Shown here: positions 1-10,956 of the stretch, piece by piece | How positions within the stretch are numbered: the stretch's first letter is position 1 | Layout of the letters: the number at the start of each line of letters is the position of its first letter | NCBI RefSeq assembly: GCF_000699445.3 | Contig: NC_067198.1 | Coordinates: forward strand, 24,935,536 to 24,999,535 | DNA from: Schistosoma haematobium | Lineage: Eukaryota > Platyhelminthes > Trematoda > Strigeidida > Schistosomatidae | Direction of reading: 5' to 3' | Length of the DNA stretch: 64,000 nucleotides | Notes under the pieces: model-generated | What the model was told of the DNA's origin: nothing | The model's input: the letters and a program-made list of their open reading frames with translations, nothing else | Database searches by the model: none | Program-made: the position numbers and the translations under genes

Positions 1-455
1 AAGGCACCAAATACATATGCGCCACACAAATCTCATTCGATATGTGTGAGGGCTGTGATACTGCCCGGGTGCCTAGACCGAAGCAGGTGGTTATCTTAGG
101 GGGCCACACCCGGAGCCTTCGACCTCAAGTTCTGACCCACAAGGTAGTGGAGCATCGTAAGGAGATGCAGTCCCATGGAAGCCGGTGACCAACAATTGGT
201 TCATAGGCCATTTGTTCCCGCAGGATACTGGAGTCCATGTGCACCATTGGTTTGGAATCCGGTTAAAGCGCCGGACATTCGCTTTTCGTCCTCTCATTTT
301 CGTAAACAACACCCCCGCCACGAGAAGGCAGTGAGTAGGACTTCCCTGGTAGAGGCTATATACGCGTGGCCATGTGAGAGCATTTCGAGAGGGAGAGCGG
401 ACTCTCCCCACTCTCGGACGTACCAGGGCATTTGGGGGCCTACACGATAAAAGGT
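1..455 (-). repeat. Dispersed repeat, copy 1 (RTE-B-like 3' end)
   Basis: This stretch matches 46863-47310 in inverted orientation over most of its length; shared landmarks include the word cggacattcgcttttcgt, the ggccggtgacca block and the gcaccaaata-tatatgc block near the left end. The left end also resembles the 3' end of the RTE-B LINE at about 50460-50510 (a caccaa-tatatgcgccacacaaa word). Read on the minus strand, the repeat therefore ends like that LINE, which is what a LINE-dependent non-autonomous element or an internally deleted RTE-B would look like. No tRNA-like head was seen. The right boundary, near 450, is uncertain because it abuts the intron after exon 6 of the myotubularin-like gene. 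Confidence 0.7.
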
Positions 456-533
456 CCCGACGAATGACATCTATGATAACAAAACAATAATGTAACGAGT
501 ATTACACCATACAGACAAACACTACAATCGTAC

Positions 534-1503
534 CTTTCTTAGGATCTGAAACAGGTTTTTTTGGACAACAAGCAAGAACAGTTCGTAGGAATTTCTCGTC
601 ATACTCATTTCTGGAACACATTAATCCTACACAAGGTTGAGCGCAACGAAGTAAGACAGCTCCAGTTACCTGAGAACTATAAAGAACGCATTAAAATACT
701 TTAAGGAAATTACCGCCAGACAACTGTTAAAAATCGATTGTGACTTCGGAAACTAGCCATATTAATTATATCATTATCACTAATAGATCGAGGTACAATA
801 TGATGTCTCGGGTATGTGGAGCAAATTCTAAAAGATTAGATTTCTAAAAAATGGGAATTATATTTTACTTGAATTCGTTGTTAATATCTGTTATCTTCCA
901 TGTTTTATCAAAGTTCATGCGACGAAATTCAAAACATACTAACGCTGTATCCAAAGTTCTGTCCACATCTATATAATCGAAAGTTATATGTTACAGAGCT
1001 CTAAAAAACACTTACCATTAATCTGCAACAATTCACAGGCACCTAAAGTTGAACAAAGTAATAAATAGTCCTATCAAACAAGGAAATTACAAAACTTACT
1101 TAAGAGAAAAGGATGGTTTGGAATGTTCGCTTCTAAAGATGAACGGAATTTACAAGCAAACAGAGAGTCTATATCTTTTGGTATATCTATTAATGACGTA
1201 ATATGAGCATATCCAGCATCACAAGCAATTTCATCGACAAACGACCAGCTAGATGTATGAGAATTATCAAGAAAAAACAAATACTTACGTAACAGATATA
1301 CCAATTTTGGTTATGATTTTGATGTGAATCATTTCAAATACTTCAGCTTTCCACACTAAAGTAGTGGGTATACTCCATGAGCTTTGTGGTCTTTTCGTTG
1401 AAAATATAAGTCGATAGTTTGTAAGAGTCAAGATTCCGTCAGCTATCGACTTAGTGTTTACGGGTTCCTCTCCAGGAAGAAAGTGCATTGAAATCACATT
1501 CAT
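534..1503 (-). CDS. Myotubularin-related protein (MTMR), 5' exons only
   Basis: Six exons join in phase on the minus strand: 1503-1289, 1248-1100, 1042-1016, 968-869, 827-714 and 676-534, about 249 codons, all with GT-AG introns of only 37-57 nt. Exon 1 encodes a PH-GRAM-type segment (LPGEEPV, GILTLTNYRLIF). Exons 4-6 carry myotubularin hallmarks: RRMNFDKTWKITDIN, then CSTYPRHHIVPRS, SFRSHNRFLTVVWR and GAVLLRCAQP, matching the start of the phosphatase domain in 3-phosphoinositide phosphatases. The catalytic CX5R motif would lie further downstream, off the window, so activity cannot be judged. An MTMR3/4-like type is my best guess; the subfamily is unresolved. ATG at 1503 is the first in an open frame after an in-frame TGA and is a plausible start. 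The gene continues to the left; the repeat at 1-455 occupies its next intron or a disrupted exon. Confidence 0.85.
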
Positions 1504-1914
1504 TTTGACATTATTTCAACAAACGAAAGTGAGAACTAAAGACATTAATACATGAGGGATTCTAAAAGACAATATTGTGCCAAGAAATGAACTGTTACAT
1601 ATACTTCAACTTTAAAAGAAAAAAAACTTTCAAAAAGCAAAAAAACTTGCTGTGTTAACTTAGCCTGATGTTCCAGGTTCGGTGTTAATTATGATGGACA
1701 GATATAGATCAACAGAACATTACATCTGACATTCTTCACTAAATGTAAGAATTTTAGATGAGCAAACCAACCGAAATCGTCACATACGATCAAATTTATT
1801 TACTAGAAACCAGTCAGCTACTAAGACATTAAAAGGTTATCTATAACTAAAGTCGTCAAATTCAGGTAAACTTACAACAATAAATAAACTCTACAACACA
1901 GCTTTTAAATATTC
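1504..1914. other. Upstream of MTMR-like gene; no gene seen
   Basis: AT-rich sequence directly 5' of the MTMR-like start. It presumably includes the 5' UTR and promoter, but I see no clear TATA box or exon. The right part (about 1640-1914) may already belong to the Penelope-like remnant. Confidence 0.4.
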
Positions 1915-2149
1915 GCTAACAAACTCGTTCTCGACCCGATCTATGGTGACTCTTCAACTAAGGGGTAAGTTACCTGACTCCGCCACATATATGTGTATCT
2001 GCAAATCCAGCTGCTCCTGTGGAGAAAATTATATTGGGCACACAACCAGACAACTGAGCCAACGAGTTAATGAATGTCTACGAAAAAAATCATAAGACTG
2101 ACTAGATTCCTGATTTGCCTCTCCACTATGCAAAATCTCATAGTGTTAG

Positions 2150-3032
2150 CGGGACATAAACTGGATTAAAGCATGCTCAATGCACATAGTGATGGCCATT
2201 TCGAAGGAAACGGCTACCGAATGGATCCCTTGTTACAGTTGGAATAAGCTAAACTACGATTAGCTCAGACAGAAAGAGAAATTGAGCTAGAGAGGTTACG
2301 TCAAAAGGGAAAAGAACATTATCGTCAAGCTGTGGCTGATAAGGTGATGTCGTACGAGTCTACATCTGCCTCACGTGTAATTGATGTTCCTCCTGGAATG
2401 GACTGGTTAACAATGATATCTAAAGCTTTAGACCTACCAAAGAGAGAGATCATAAGGTTTGATGGCTACCCCATGAACTGTTGGAGTTTCATTTAAATTT
2501 CGAAGACAGACCAATTGTGGTCCGGAAGAACGAGTCAGAACCACTCTGTTGAAGATAGCACCTGAAGAAATCAGCCGGGATGCACGACTTATATAACTAC
2601 TGGAAGAAGCCGATTATATGAACGCGACAGTAGTGAAGCCTGGACGTGGTGTCCGATTGGGGGGAATGTTAGTTATGTCCATAACTAACCAATCAAATCG
2701 TTGCTTAAGCGCCCACTATGTCAATCTGGTCAGAAGTGTCTGTAAACTATCCCCGTCGCATGTAACCTGCTAATTGAAGGACATTATTATCCTGTGATAT
2801 TAGTGACTCATAATTTTTATTCATTTCGATAAGACACACAATACTGGTCGGTATGTTCGTGAGTTCTACTTAATAACTATAATTCCTTTAATAATGGTAC
2901 TAATCAAATTGTTATTTTTACGTTTAGAAACAGATAAAGTTTAAAGCCGAGTTGTCCGTGTTTTGACTATGGCTTTCACATGGTCGCCGGTATCGCGTTT
3001 ACAATCTAGTAGTATATCTGTAGTACAAATTA
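2150..3032 (+). mobile_element. BEL/Pao remnant: gag piece joined to an LTR
   Basis: From 2221 a broken frame reads MDPLLQLE, EREIELERLRQKGKEHY, ALDLPKREIIRFDGYP and CWSF, matching the N-terminal Gag region of BEL/Pao elements (the schistosome Sinbad type). After about 2510 the frame decays. At 2650-2666 a purine run (attggggggaa) abuts TGTTAGTTATGTCC at 2667, which looks like a polypurine tract followed by a 3' LTR running to about 3030. Most of pol is missing, so gag was joined to the 3' end by internal deletion. The LTR call rests on one copy only. Confidence 0.6.
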
Positions 3033-3043
3033 GATCCTACAGT

Positions 3044-3324
3044 CACAATTGATTGATCACTGGGTGGTGATCAATCTCTCATGCTTGTCTAGTCCTTATT
3101 AGTGCAGATCGAATGCTATCGATCATGTTGCAATGTGGCCACCAGTCTAGGTGACTCGACACTGCGGGCACTATGTAATGAGATTAGATGGTGGTTGGAG
3201 GTAGTCAACAGGAAACCCTGGACCCGGGTTCCCTCAAGATTACAGGTACACCTTGCTGACGAGTGCCAAGTAGCACGAAACCCGGGTCCAGGGTTTCCTG
3301 TTGATTACCTCCAACCACCATCTA
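3044..3324 (-). mobile_element. Foldback non-autonomous element, copy 1
   Basis: 281-bp element flanked by the 11-bp direct repeat gatcctacagt (3033-3043 and 3325-3335). On the minus strand it begins with a near-palindromic head: about 45 bases starting tagatggtggttggaggta, mirrored after a short spacer. It ends in a second small palindrome (gatcaccacccagtgatc) followed by aatcaattgtg. A second copy lies at 23784-24134 on the plus strand. No coding capacity. See that copy and the finding. Confidence 0.8.
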
Positions 3325-3560
3325 GATCCTACAGTGGACACCTCCCTAAGTGGCTGGGAAAGGGTACCGTCAAAACAATACGCAGGTTTGTCCCATCACA
3401 CTTGATCGATAGCGGTTATGTAGTAAATAGAAATAGGTCATTTGCAGTGACTTATTGTATACCTGCTAGTTTTCCTTATGGGGTTCGATCTCGCTCTTAC
3501 ACGGCAAACGTTATAGGAATTTGAGTCTTTGTATTCACACGAAATTTGTAACACCTTTGT

Positions 3561-3984
3561 CTTTTCCTTGGACAAATTAGCCTGAACAAAAAAAATTTAT
3601 TTATTTTCCATACTCTTTGTTCGTTTATTTTTCTTCGATCCTCCCCCTTTTTTGAAATATACGCCAGATTGACCGATTATCTGAACACTACTTATTAAGC
3701 AATCGTTACTCCCACAAGTTCGAGATGTAAAATGAGTTAATAGAGGAATCAAGTGACAGAAAATTGTCACGATACAAAGACCGCTTGAAGACTACCTGGG
3801 ATATGTAAAGACGAAGAACGTGTTTTGGAAAGAATTAGTAAAGCACTAAGTCAATAAAGAAGTCCATCTTGAAAGAGCATATATGATACTCAAACAATTG
3901 CAGATCAGTGAAATCTATCAGTAACTTGAACCCAAAATAACCTCGTCAATGTGAACATCTATTTACGGCCATCCACAGTCAACC
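3561..3984. other. No gene seen
   Basis: AT-rich sequence with T/A runs (about 3590-3660). It may contain the 3' tail of the Penelope-like relic, but no recognisable coding or RNA feature was found. Confidence 0.4.
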
Positions 3985-6310
3985 ACCTGCAAAAAAGAAC
4001 CTGGCACATATAAGCATCGGTTCAAGTTCTCATACCAAATGAGCATAACAAGATAACCAAGGTGAATACCAGAGTATTAAAAGTGGTAACAGTATCACTG
4101 GTAGTAGAAGAGATTAGGTGTAAGACAATTTCTGCACTCAATTTCTAAGGAAGGGAAAAAAGCAAGTTTACCTGCTCTATGGTGGACGGTTCTAAGCCAT
4201 ATCACCCAGCCTCTAACTATTAGTTACGATAATCATGCAGAACCCAGCCAGATATCGTGCACCTACCTATACGGCTCAGTCCGGCAGTTAGTAACCTCAT
4301 GAACTGATGCTACATTTTAGTTTTGCCGCTTCTAACTTTCTTCCAGCTTACTCCCACATTAATTATCATCACGTGTCAAAGTAGGCGGTAGTTGAACATA
4401 CGTAACACAACCATCTCAACCAATAAAGATTCATCACCTTATCAATCGATTTGGCATCCTTACCTAGTACTATGATGAACGAAGACGACGATAGGGTAGA
4501 CCAATTTTTCGTACGAAGCGAAATCACACACTGTATATGTAAAATACGAAAACAACACATTGAATACACCATTTACACATTTTCCTTAAATTGTCACTTG
4601 AAAGCTCTGTCGTTCTTTCATTCCTGTTGCTACTCGGACTGTTTTTTTTACTTTTCTTTCTCTTCTCATGTTCCTCTTCTGTTAGTAAGAATCCTACTTC
4701 CAAACCTTGAAACATACTACTTACATCTGTCCGTATAAGTATCATGGACAACAGTACGATGCCCAACCTTCGCATTGCTAACTCGACGATCCGAAAATAC
4801 ACGAGCAATGCTTCGCATGCATTTGTGATCAAATACTAGTGATTTGCGAATGTCCACTATTCATAATAACCATGCTTCACGCCCATAAAAAAACAGCGAA
4901 CTACTGAGCAGTACACTAGTCCTTCGTTAGGCAAATGAACATCTCACATACGACACACAAGCTTAGGAAAACCGACAGAACTTTCAGAATCCGTGCCATG
5001 ATTCCGTCAGATACCAACTTGCGGGAGTGATGGCAGACACCCTCAACTACTTTACTCCCTACCATTGATCCAAGAGTTGATGCAGACCAGTTCTGAAGCA
5101 ACTTTTTGGATTGAAAAGGAGAGATACAGGCTAGGTATGCTTATCATGTTGTTTAAGGTCGACAGGAGACTGTATTTTTTCAGCGTCTTCATCAAACAGG
5201 ACTACATTATCTGAATACTTCACAACAAGTGAATCTGCTTGTAGATCAATTCCTCAAGTCAGACGACAAGACCGTTATTTTTAAGGGAATGTCCATGAGT
5301 AAATAAATAAAAATTGTGAAAGCAGACAACCTTGCTGGACAAAATTTGAAGTTAACAGTTCCAATGACAGTTCGCCAAAAACACTCAACAAGTACTGTTT
5401 AAGTAGAAACCATGTACAAGGTTGATATATTTCTTTGGCATCCATTTCAATGACACACTACCACAAGGCCTTTCGATCAATAGGTCAAGCAACATAAATA
5501 TGGCTGGGAGTTGGTAGGTAAGAATGCGTTCCTGAACCTAATGAAGAACGAATTGTTTTATACATCTAGGTCACAAACCAGCCCAGTCTCCCCGGATTCC
5601 CTTATCATAAGACGGTAATATTTTAGATAATATATTAGTTAAACTGATCTTTCTGTGGTCATGATCAGAATTTTCATCCTTTCTTATTGACTAGAACGAT
5701 CAGTCAAGTAGGATTACGTTCGATTTCTAAATTATTTCTAGTGTCTTAGTCAATTTAACTGATAAAACTGGACTACCATTACTAAAGATCTTCGGGAATA
5801 ATCCGTTTTGACCTGCTTCTCTTTTCTTAAATATAACCTTTTCAATCTCACTAAGTTGAAGAACTTAGTCAATTTGCCATTCAGGTTGTTTGAAGATGGT
5901 GGGTGACTGAAGGAAATCTGGATACCAGTTGAACTGTTGTTTAGAAATATTTTGCTCATCTGTATAATTTAGATAGACACTGAATGGCAGTCTCATCTTT
6001 AGTGAGAGATGATCAGTCAATCCCAACGTTGAACGTGGTACGTATGTAAATCGGTTCAAGTTGCCCTATCTCGTTAACAGAGATGAAATCGTCAGGTCAA
6101 ATTCTAGAATATTAGAAGCAGTGACAGTATTAGTGGTAATTGGAAAAATTGGGCATCGAAGATACGATTCAAGAAAATATAAATTACCGAAATAAAAAAG
6201 TGATAGGGATATTAGAACCTCGGAATTTGGGGAAAGACAAAGGAAAAATCGCCATTGCTTACTCGATGGTCGCAAAATACACAAGAGGTGCCTAGAAGAC
6301 AGGTATAATC
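3985..6310 (-). pseudogene. Old RTE-A LINE copy, heavily decayed
   Basis: Sequence parallel to the better copy at 6340-11279 but strongly diverged. About 3985-4070 matches its 3' UTR (cctggcacatat word). About 4190-4480 matches the RT C-terminal region. About 5160-5965 matches the central RT and linker region (cttcatcaaacaggac, ttagataatatattagtta, ccagttgaactgtt landmarks). A further 3' UTR-like piece occupies about 6035-6310. Many frameshifts and stops; no usable frame remains. The order and orientation fit one or two old minus-strand insertions. Segment boundaries are approximate. Confidence 0.65.
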
Positions 6311-6557
6311 GAATACAACTAACCTGGTCAGTCAGTTAGTCAGTCAGCTACAACGTAGGACCAGGCACATATGTGCATCGGTCCAGGTTGCCATACCGCA
6401 TTAGCACAGCAAGATGAACACCGGATTCATAGCAGTGGTTAGGTCAAAGGAGAGAAAGATTGCATATAAGGATACAGTACAGGAAGAAAGAATTAGTTAG
6501 TAGAAAGAAAGATCTGAAGTGATTTTAATCTCTTAGTTTAAGGGAAGACCGGGAGTG

Positions 6558-7325
6558 TTAACACCGACGCCATTGTGATCGATTGTGAGCCATGTCACCA
6601 AGAGTCTCCAACCATAGGTTACGAAAGTCACGCGGACCCCAACCAAGTAGTCTGCATCTACCAACATGGCTCAGACTAGAAGTTAGTGACTTCAAGGACT
6701 GATGCCACGTCTTGGTTTGGCCGCCCCTAACTTTCTTCCAACCATCTCCAATACCGGATAGCATTGCACGCCGTGGTAATCGGTATTCAGGTATACGTAA
6801 CACGTGGCCCAACCATCTCAGTCGATGAAGATTAACAACCTCATCAACTGATTTACCATCATTACCTAATACCCTGCGTCTAACCTCATTATTACTTACC
6901 CGGTGATCCCAGCAGACGCCAGCAATATTTCTAAGGCATCTGTGGTCAAATACTAATAGCTTACGGGTGTCTTCTACTCTTAATGGCCATGTTTCGCTGC
7001 CGTAAATTAAAACAGAACGGACTGCCGCGCAGTATACTCGTCCTTTTATTGAAAGACGGATATCTCGCCTTCGCCACAGGTGACGTAAGTTGGCAAAAGC
7101 CAAACGAGCTTTTCGAATCCGTGCTGAGGTTTCGTCAGACACCAACCCATTAGGGCTGATCAGACTTCCAAGATAAGTGAAGTTGTCGACGCGTTCGACT
7201 ACTTCACTTTGTATCCTTAGTTCAGGTGTTGACGCAGGCCAGTCCTGAAGCAACAACTTGCACTTTGAGGGAGAGAAGCGCATTCCAAACATTCTGGCAT
7301 TGTTGCTTAGTGCTACCAAAAGACT
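6558..7325 (-). pseudogene. RTE-A RT C-terminal domain (copy A)
   Basis: Open minus-strand frame encoding the LINE C-terminus: FTYLGSLISPNGLVSDE, ANLRHLWRRRDIRLSIKGRV, YGSETWPLRVEDTRKL, FDHRCLRNIAGVCWDH and LGHVLRIPEYRLPRRA, the conserved order in RTE-clade proteins after the palm domain. It stops at 6558. At its N-terminal side the frame runs for about 47 codons into the unrelated insertion at 7326-8362, so those residues are not LINE protein. Nearly identical to the copy fused to a Gypsy protease at 16669-17205. Confidence 0.85.
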
Positions 7326-8362
7326 AAGGATTAAGGATATTTCTTGATTCATCAGTATCTCAACCTTTATGTATTTATCTTCCTTATCTGTACTGAAAGT
7401 ACAATTCGACCAAACTTCTTGAATATCATATGGGAAAAGTTTACCCGTCGTGAGATGCTTGACCAATTCTGTCCTTCAAGACTATTTGGAAATGTTTGAT
7501 TCCACTCCGTTTACGTTTAAGAATGTGTATATGCGGGTAATTCGTCACGTAAAATTGATTACCTGCTTAAAGTACGAAGCAATAAAATAGTTTAAGTTAA
7601 TAATGTGAAGTATTTTCATATATTAGACTATCACAACCGTTGAGTAGTGGCATTATCCAATCATCTAGCTTGTGTTAGTAATAATGCGTTTTAGTTTTGC
7701 AAATAGAATTCTTGTCATAGGCTTGGAAATCATAGTGTAATTATTTTTGCTACTTAACGGTTACTTCATCCTTCAGTTTTGTATTTCCTGTAATAAAAGA
7801 TCGTTGTACACATAAAATTCTTTTTCTTGAATCAGTAAAAGTTCCTATAAAGAGTTACATAATGTCTGTGGTTTCATCGTTTCGCTACTGGTCAAGTGCG
7901 ATGTTCACTGGTATAGGAGTAAGTTCAAAGAAAGCTAGGAGCGGCCAGACCAAAGCATGGCACAAGTCCATGAAGTCACTGACAAGTGGACTGAGTCATG
8001 TTGGTAGGTGTTAACTACCTGATTGGGGACCGCGAGATGATAGCAACCGATGGTTAGAGACACTGAATGACATAGCTCAAAATCGTTTGCAAAGGCGCAG
8101 GTGCGTTAACTCTTTGTGTTCTCTCAAATTCTAATCTCCTGATTCCTCCTTGTCTCTTTTTTTCTCTTCCCAAATTTATTTCACTGGACTATACTCTTCA
8201 AATAACATCTCCAAACCCTAATCTTTCCGATTACTGCTTATACTCTTACTACCTCAACCACTACGGGATTTGAATCGACAACTGCATCTCTGTGTTAATG
8301 TGGTCTGGCAACTCGAACTGATGTGCGTACGTACAAAGTTTTACGTTGTTACTGACTGACTG
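7326..8362 (+). mobile_element. 5'-truncated RTE-related LINE inserted in copy A
   Basis: 1,037 bp flanked by accaaaagact (7315-7325 and 8363-8373), an 11-bp target duplication; copy B has the uninterrupted sequence at the matching place. The right half (about 7930-8110) encodes a decayed RTE-type C-terminus (SGQTKAWHKSMKSLTSGLSHV, WLETLNDIAQNRLQRRRC) on the plus strand and ends in the tail actgactgactgac. The left half (7326-7920) is not recognised and may be its 5' side or an older passenger. Target-primed insertion fits all of this. Confidence 0.85.
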
Positions 8363-8739
8363 ACCAAAAGACTCTGCATTTTGTCAGAGTCTTCACCAAA
8401 CAGGACTATGTCATCTGCGTATTCTATGTCGATAAGTGGACCTCCTGGAAGGAGACCAATACCCGAGAACTCAGTAGATGAGAATGTTATTTCCATCAAT
8501 AGGTCTACGATGAAGTTGAACAAAAATGGAGAAAGTGGACAGCCTTGACGGACACCACTTGAGGTTGCAAAAGCAGATGACAGTTCGCCATAAGCTCTGA
8601 CTCGACTAGTAGTGTTCGAGTCAAGAGCCTTTGCAAGGTTTATGTACTTCTGTGGTACGCCTTTCAATGACAGACACTGCCACAGAATCTCGCGGTCTAC
8701 AGATTCAAATGCTGCTTTTAAGTCAAGAAAGACCACCAT
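8363..8739 (-). pseudogene. RTE-A reverse transcriptase palm (copy A)
   Basis: Minus-strand open segment with RT motifs in order: VVFLDLKAAFESVDRE (motif A region), SSGVRQGCPLSPFLFN (motif B region) and IEYADDIVLFGEDSDKMQ (YADD catalytic motif C). It is cut at its C-terminal end by the insertion at 7326-8362 and is out of frame with the upstream linker. Copy B lacks most of this segment through a deletion of about 240 bp, so only copy A keeps the catalytic residues. Confidence 0.85.
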
Positions 8740-8768
8740 TGTCGGACGTCGATAAGTATGCCTGTGTT

Positions 8769-9811
8769 CTAGAACCTGACGAATGGTGAATATGTGGTCG
8801 ATGCAGCCACGACCAGGTCTGAAGCCAGCTTGATTCTCTCGTGTTTGCAGTTCACGAGTCTTAGGCGTCTGATAATTATCGAGGCTAGTATTTTAGATAC
8901 TATATTAGTTAAACTAATCCCTCTGTGGTTGTCACAGGATGATTTTGCCCCTTTCTTATATATTGGGACGATAAGTGATTGTGACCAGTTAGATGGGATA
9001 ACGTCTAATTCCCAGATCTTAGCTAAAATATTAGTCAACCTAATCGCTATAATTGGACCACCATCCTTAAAGACTTCTGGAGCCAGTCCATCTGGACCAG
9101 CTGCCCTTCCTCGTTTCAGATTAACTATAGCCTTTTGAACTTCAGCAAGAGTTGGGGGACCTACTTCAATGTTCCATTCACACTGTCTGGGAATGGAGGG
9201 TAGTTGTAGAGTAGCTGAAAGCCAGTTGAACTGTTCTCTGAAATGTTCCGCCCATCGTTCTAAACGTCTGGACTGGGAGCAGATGAGAGTATCGTCTTTT
9301 TCCGATATAATCTCACTTACACTTGACTTATTAATTCCAGTTTCTTTTATTAGTCTGTAAAGCTGTCTTGTGTTTCCTATAGTCGCCGCTTTTTCCATCT
9401 CTTTTGCTTTCATTGCCCACCACTGCTTACGGTCGTTTCTTAGACTTTTTCTTAACCTAGATCTGATTTGTTGTCGCTCTTCATCATGTTCGGAACCTGA
9501 TGGGACAAGTTTGCGAGAATCCATCAGTGCAATAGACCTTGAGGAAATCCATTGGTTCTTTGTACCCTGTGGTTTAAATCACTGATAGATGTCACTGCTG
9601 TTTCCACAGCTGCTTGTATGTCTTTCCAAGCAACATCTGGGTCAGCCTCGTCTTCAGAACTACCTAATTGTGACCTCAGTTGTTCCTCGAACCTACTTTT
9701 GGTTTCCTCGTTACTCAACTCAGTTCGAATGGGTCTTTTTACTGAGGCTTTTTTGTGTCCAGTGAGGCGCAAGCAGATGCGTTCCCGTATTAGGACGTGG
9801 TCGGAGTCCAA
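8769..9811 (-). pseudogene. RTE-A linker and RT fingers (copy A)
   Basis: Two minus-strand frames, 9811-9524 and 9524-8769, overlap with a frame change near 9550 and together cover the region between endonuclease and RT palm. The second contains LKRGRAAGPDGLAPEVFKDGG and SQSLIVPIYKKGAKSSC, RHRGISL-type RT fingers motifs of RTE LINEs. Another frame change near 8863 separates it from the palm segment. Both frame changes occur at the same places in copy B, so they were present before the two copies parted. Confidence 0.8.
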
Positions 9812-9879
9812 GCAGGTACTCCAGAATGAGCGACAATCTTCTACCGACCCTCTCCAACGGTGACTGATGGCAATATAGT

Positions 9880-10956
9880 CTATTTAAGTCCATCGTTGGT
9901 TTGGTGTAGGGGTCGCCATGTTAGACGATGTCTCTCCTTATGCTTAAAATTTGTGTTTGCTAAAAATAAACGATTGTCTGAGCACAGTTGCTGCAGACGG
10001 TCACCATTATCTGTTCGCTGTGCTGGAATGCTAAAATATCCACCTAAATGCCTTTCTGTTTGGTTTAAGCTACCTATCTGAGCATTAAAGTCACCCCCTA
10101 TGAGTACTATGTCTGAGCGTTTAGCTTTCTGAAGAAGTTCAGAAAGCTTTCTGTAAAATTCATCTTTCACATCATCTGAGCTGCAGTCAGTGGGAGCGTA
10201 GGCAGAAACGACGAAAAGGCAACGACGTGTGTCCCTATCCTTCCGAGTTCTTACGGAGCCGTTTAGCCGAACAGCACATAGACGACTGTTGATGGGGATC
10301 CACTCTAGCAGTGCTTGTTCCGCCCTCATGCTTAGTGCTATGCCTACACCTGCCAGTCCACGAGAACTGGCCATCGGGTCACCAGATACACGGAGAGTGC
10401 ATCTCGTTGGCTCTCCGTTTTGCCGAGGTGAGGTCAAGTGAATGACCACACTGGAATCCTGTATGCGTGTTTCGGAGACACAGCATACATCAATGGAAAG
10501 AGACTCTAGGGTTTTAGCCAAGGAAGCCTGCTGACCGATTTGACATAGGGTGCGTACGTTGAAGGCTCCAATGTGTAGTTTGGAGAGAGGTTTCAGTAGA
10601 CCTGGGATAGAGTTTTGAGCACTAGAATCGTTGGCTATGGTGACACTTGAGGAGGAAGCCGAGAGAGGAAGTTTAGAGTTGGAAGTCGATGTAGGAGGAA
10701 TAATAGGAATTGAAGAGGAAGGTTGATTATGAATACAGTGGTCTCGGGTGCTGTTAGAGGTATGAGGGCGGTTAACACTTCCCGGTTGCCCACACCGTGG
10801 AAGGGTTCTTCTGGAAGTACCTGAAAAGGAAATTGGATTAGAGGCGGTCTCAGTGACCTGAGAGCGTGACCGCAGTGCCCAAGGGACAACTGCTTGAGGC
10901 CGGTCGCGCACGGCCTTTTCGTGGGAGGTTTTCGACGTGTTAGCTCCGTTCTTCAA
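9880..10956 (-). pseudogene. RTE-A apurinic-type endonuclease (copy A)
   Basis: 358-codon minus-strand frame from ATG 10956. The first about 120 residues are Ser/Thr/Pro-rich and low complexity. Then come endonuclease motifs: LHIGAFNVRTLCQ (Asn motif), CVSETRIQ (catalytic Glu), VVSAYAPTD and LIGGDFNAQIGS (GDFN motif). The final motif (LDSDHVLIRER, SDH) lies in the next frame at about 9811, beyond a one-base loss in a C run near 9913 and a TAA. The enzyme nicks target DNA for target-primed reverse transcription. As it stands the protein lacks its last catalytic His in frame. Confidence 0.85.

Larger units (their letters stand above)
1915..3560 (+). mobile_element. Penelope-like element 3' end (GIY-YIG), split
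   Basis: Two separated pieces read like the C-terminal GIY-YIG endonuclease of Penelope-like retroelements. Piece 1 (about 1915-2085) gives LRGKLPDSATYMCIC then CSCGENYIGHTTRQLSQRV, containing the YIG half of the motif and paired cysteines. Piece 2 (about 3336-3530) gives PKWLGKGTVKTIR, SHLIDSGYVV and YCIPASFPYGVRSR, the downstream part of the same domain. The missing link between them is occupied by a BEL/Pao remnant and a foldback element. The copy is a dead 5'-truncated relic. Family assignment rests on remembered motif order, not on a search. Confidence 0.65.

Noticed and set aside
91..470. Minus-strand open frame following MTMR exon 6, as exon 7
   Set aside because: Most of it lies in a repeat also present at 46863-47310 and it lacks myotubularin motifs; kept only as a possible exonisation.
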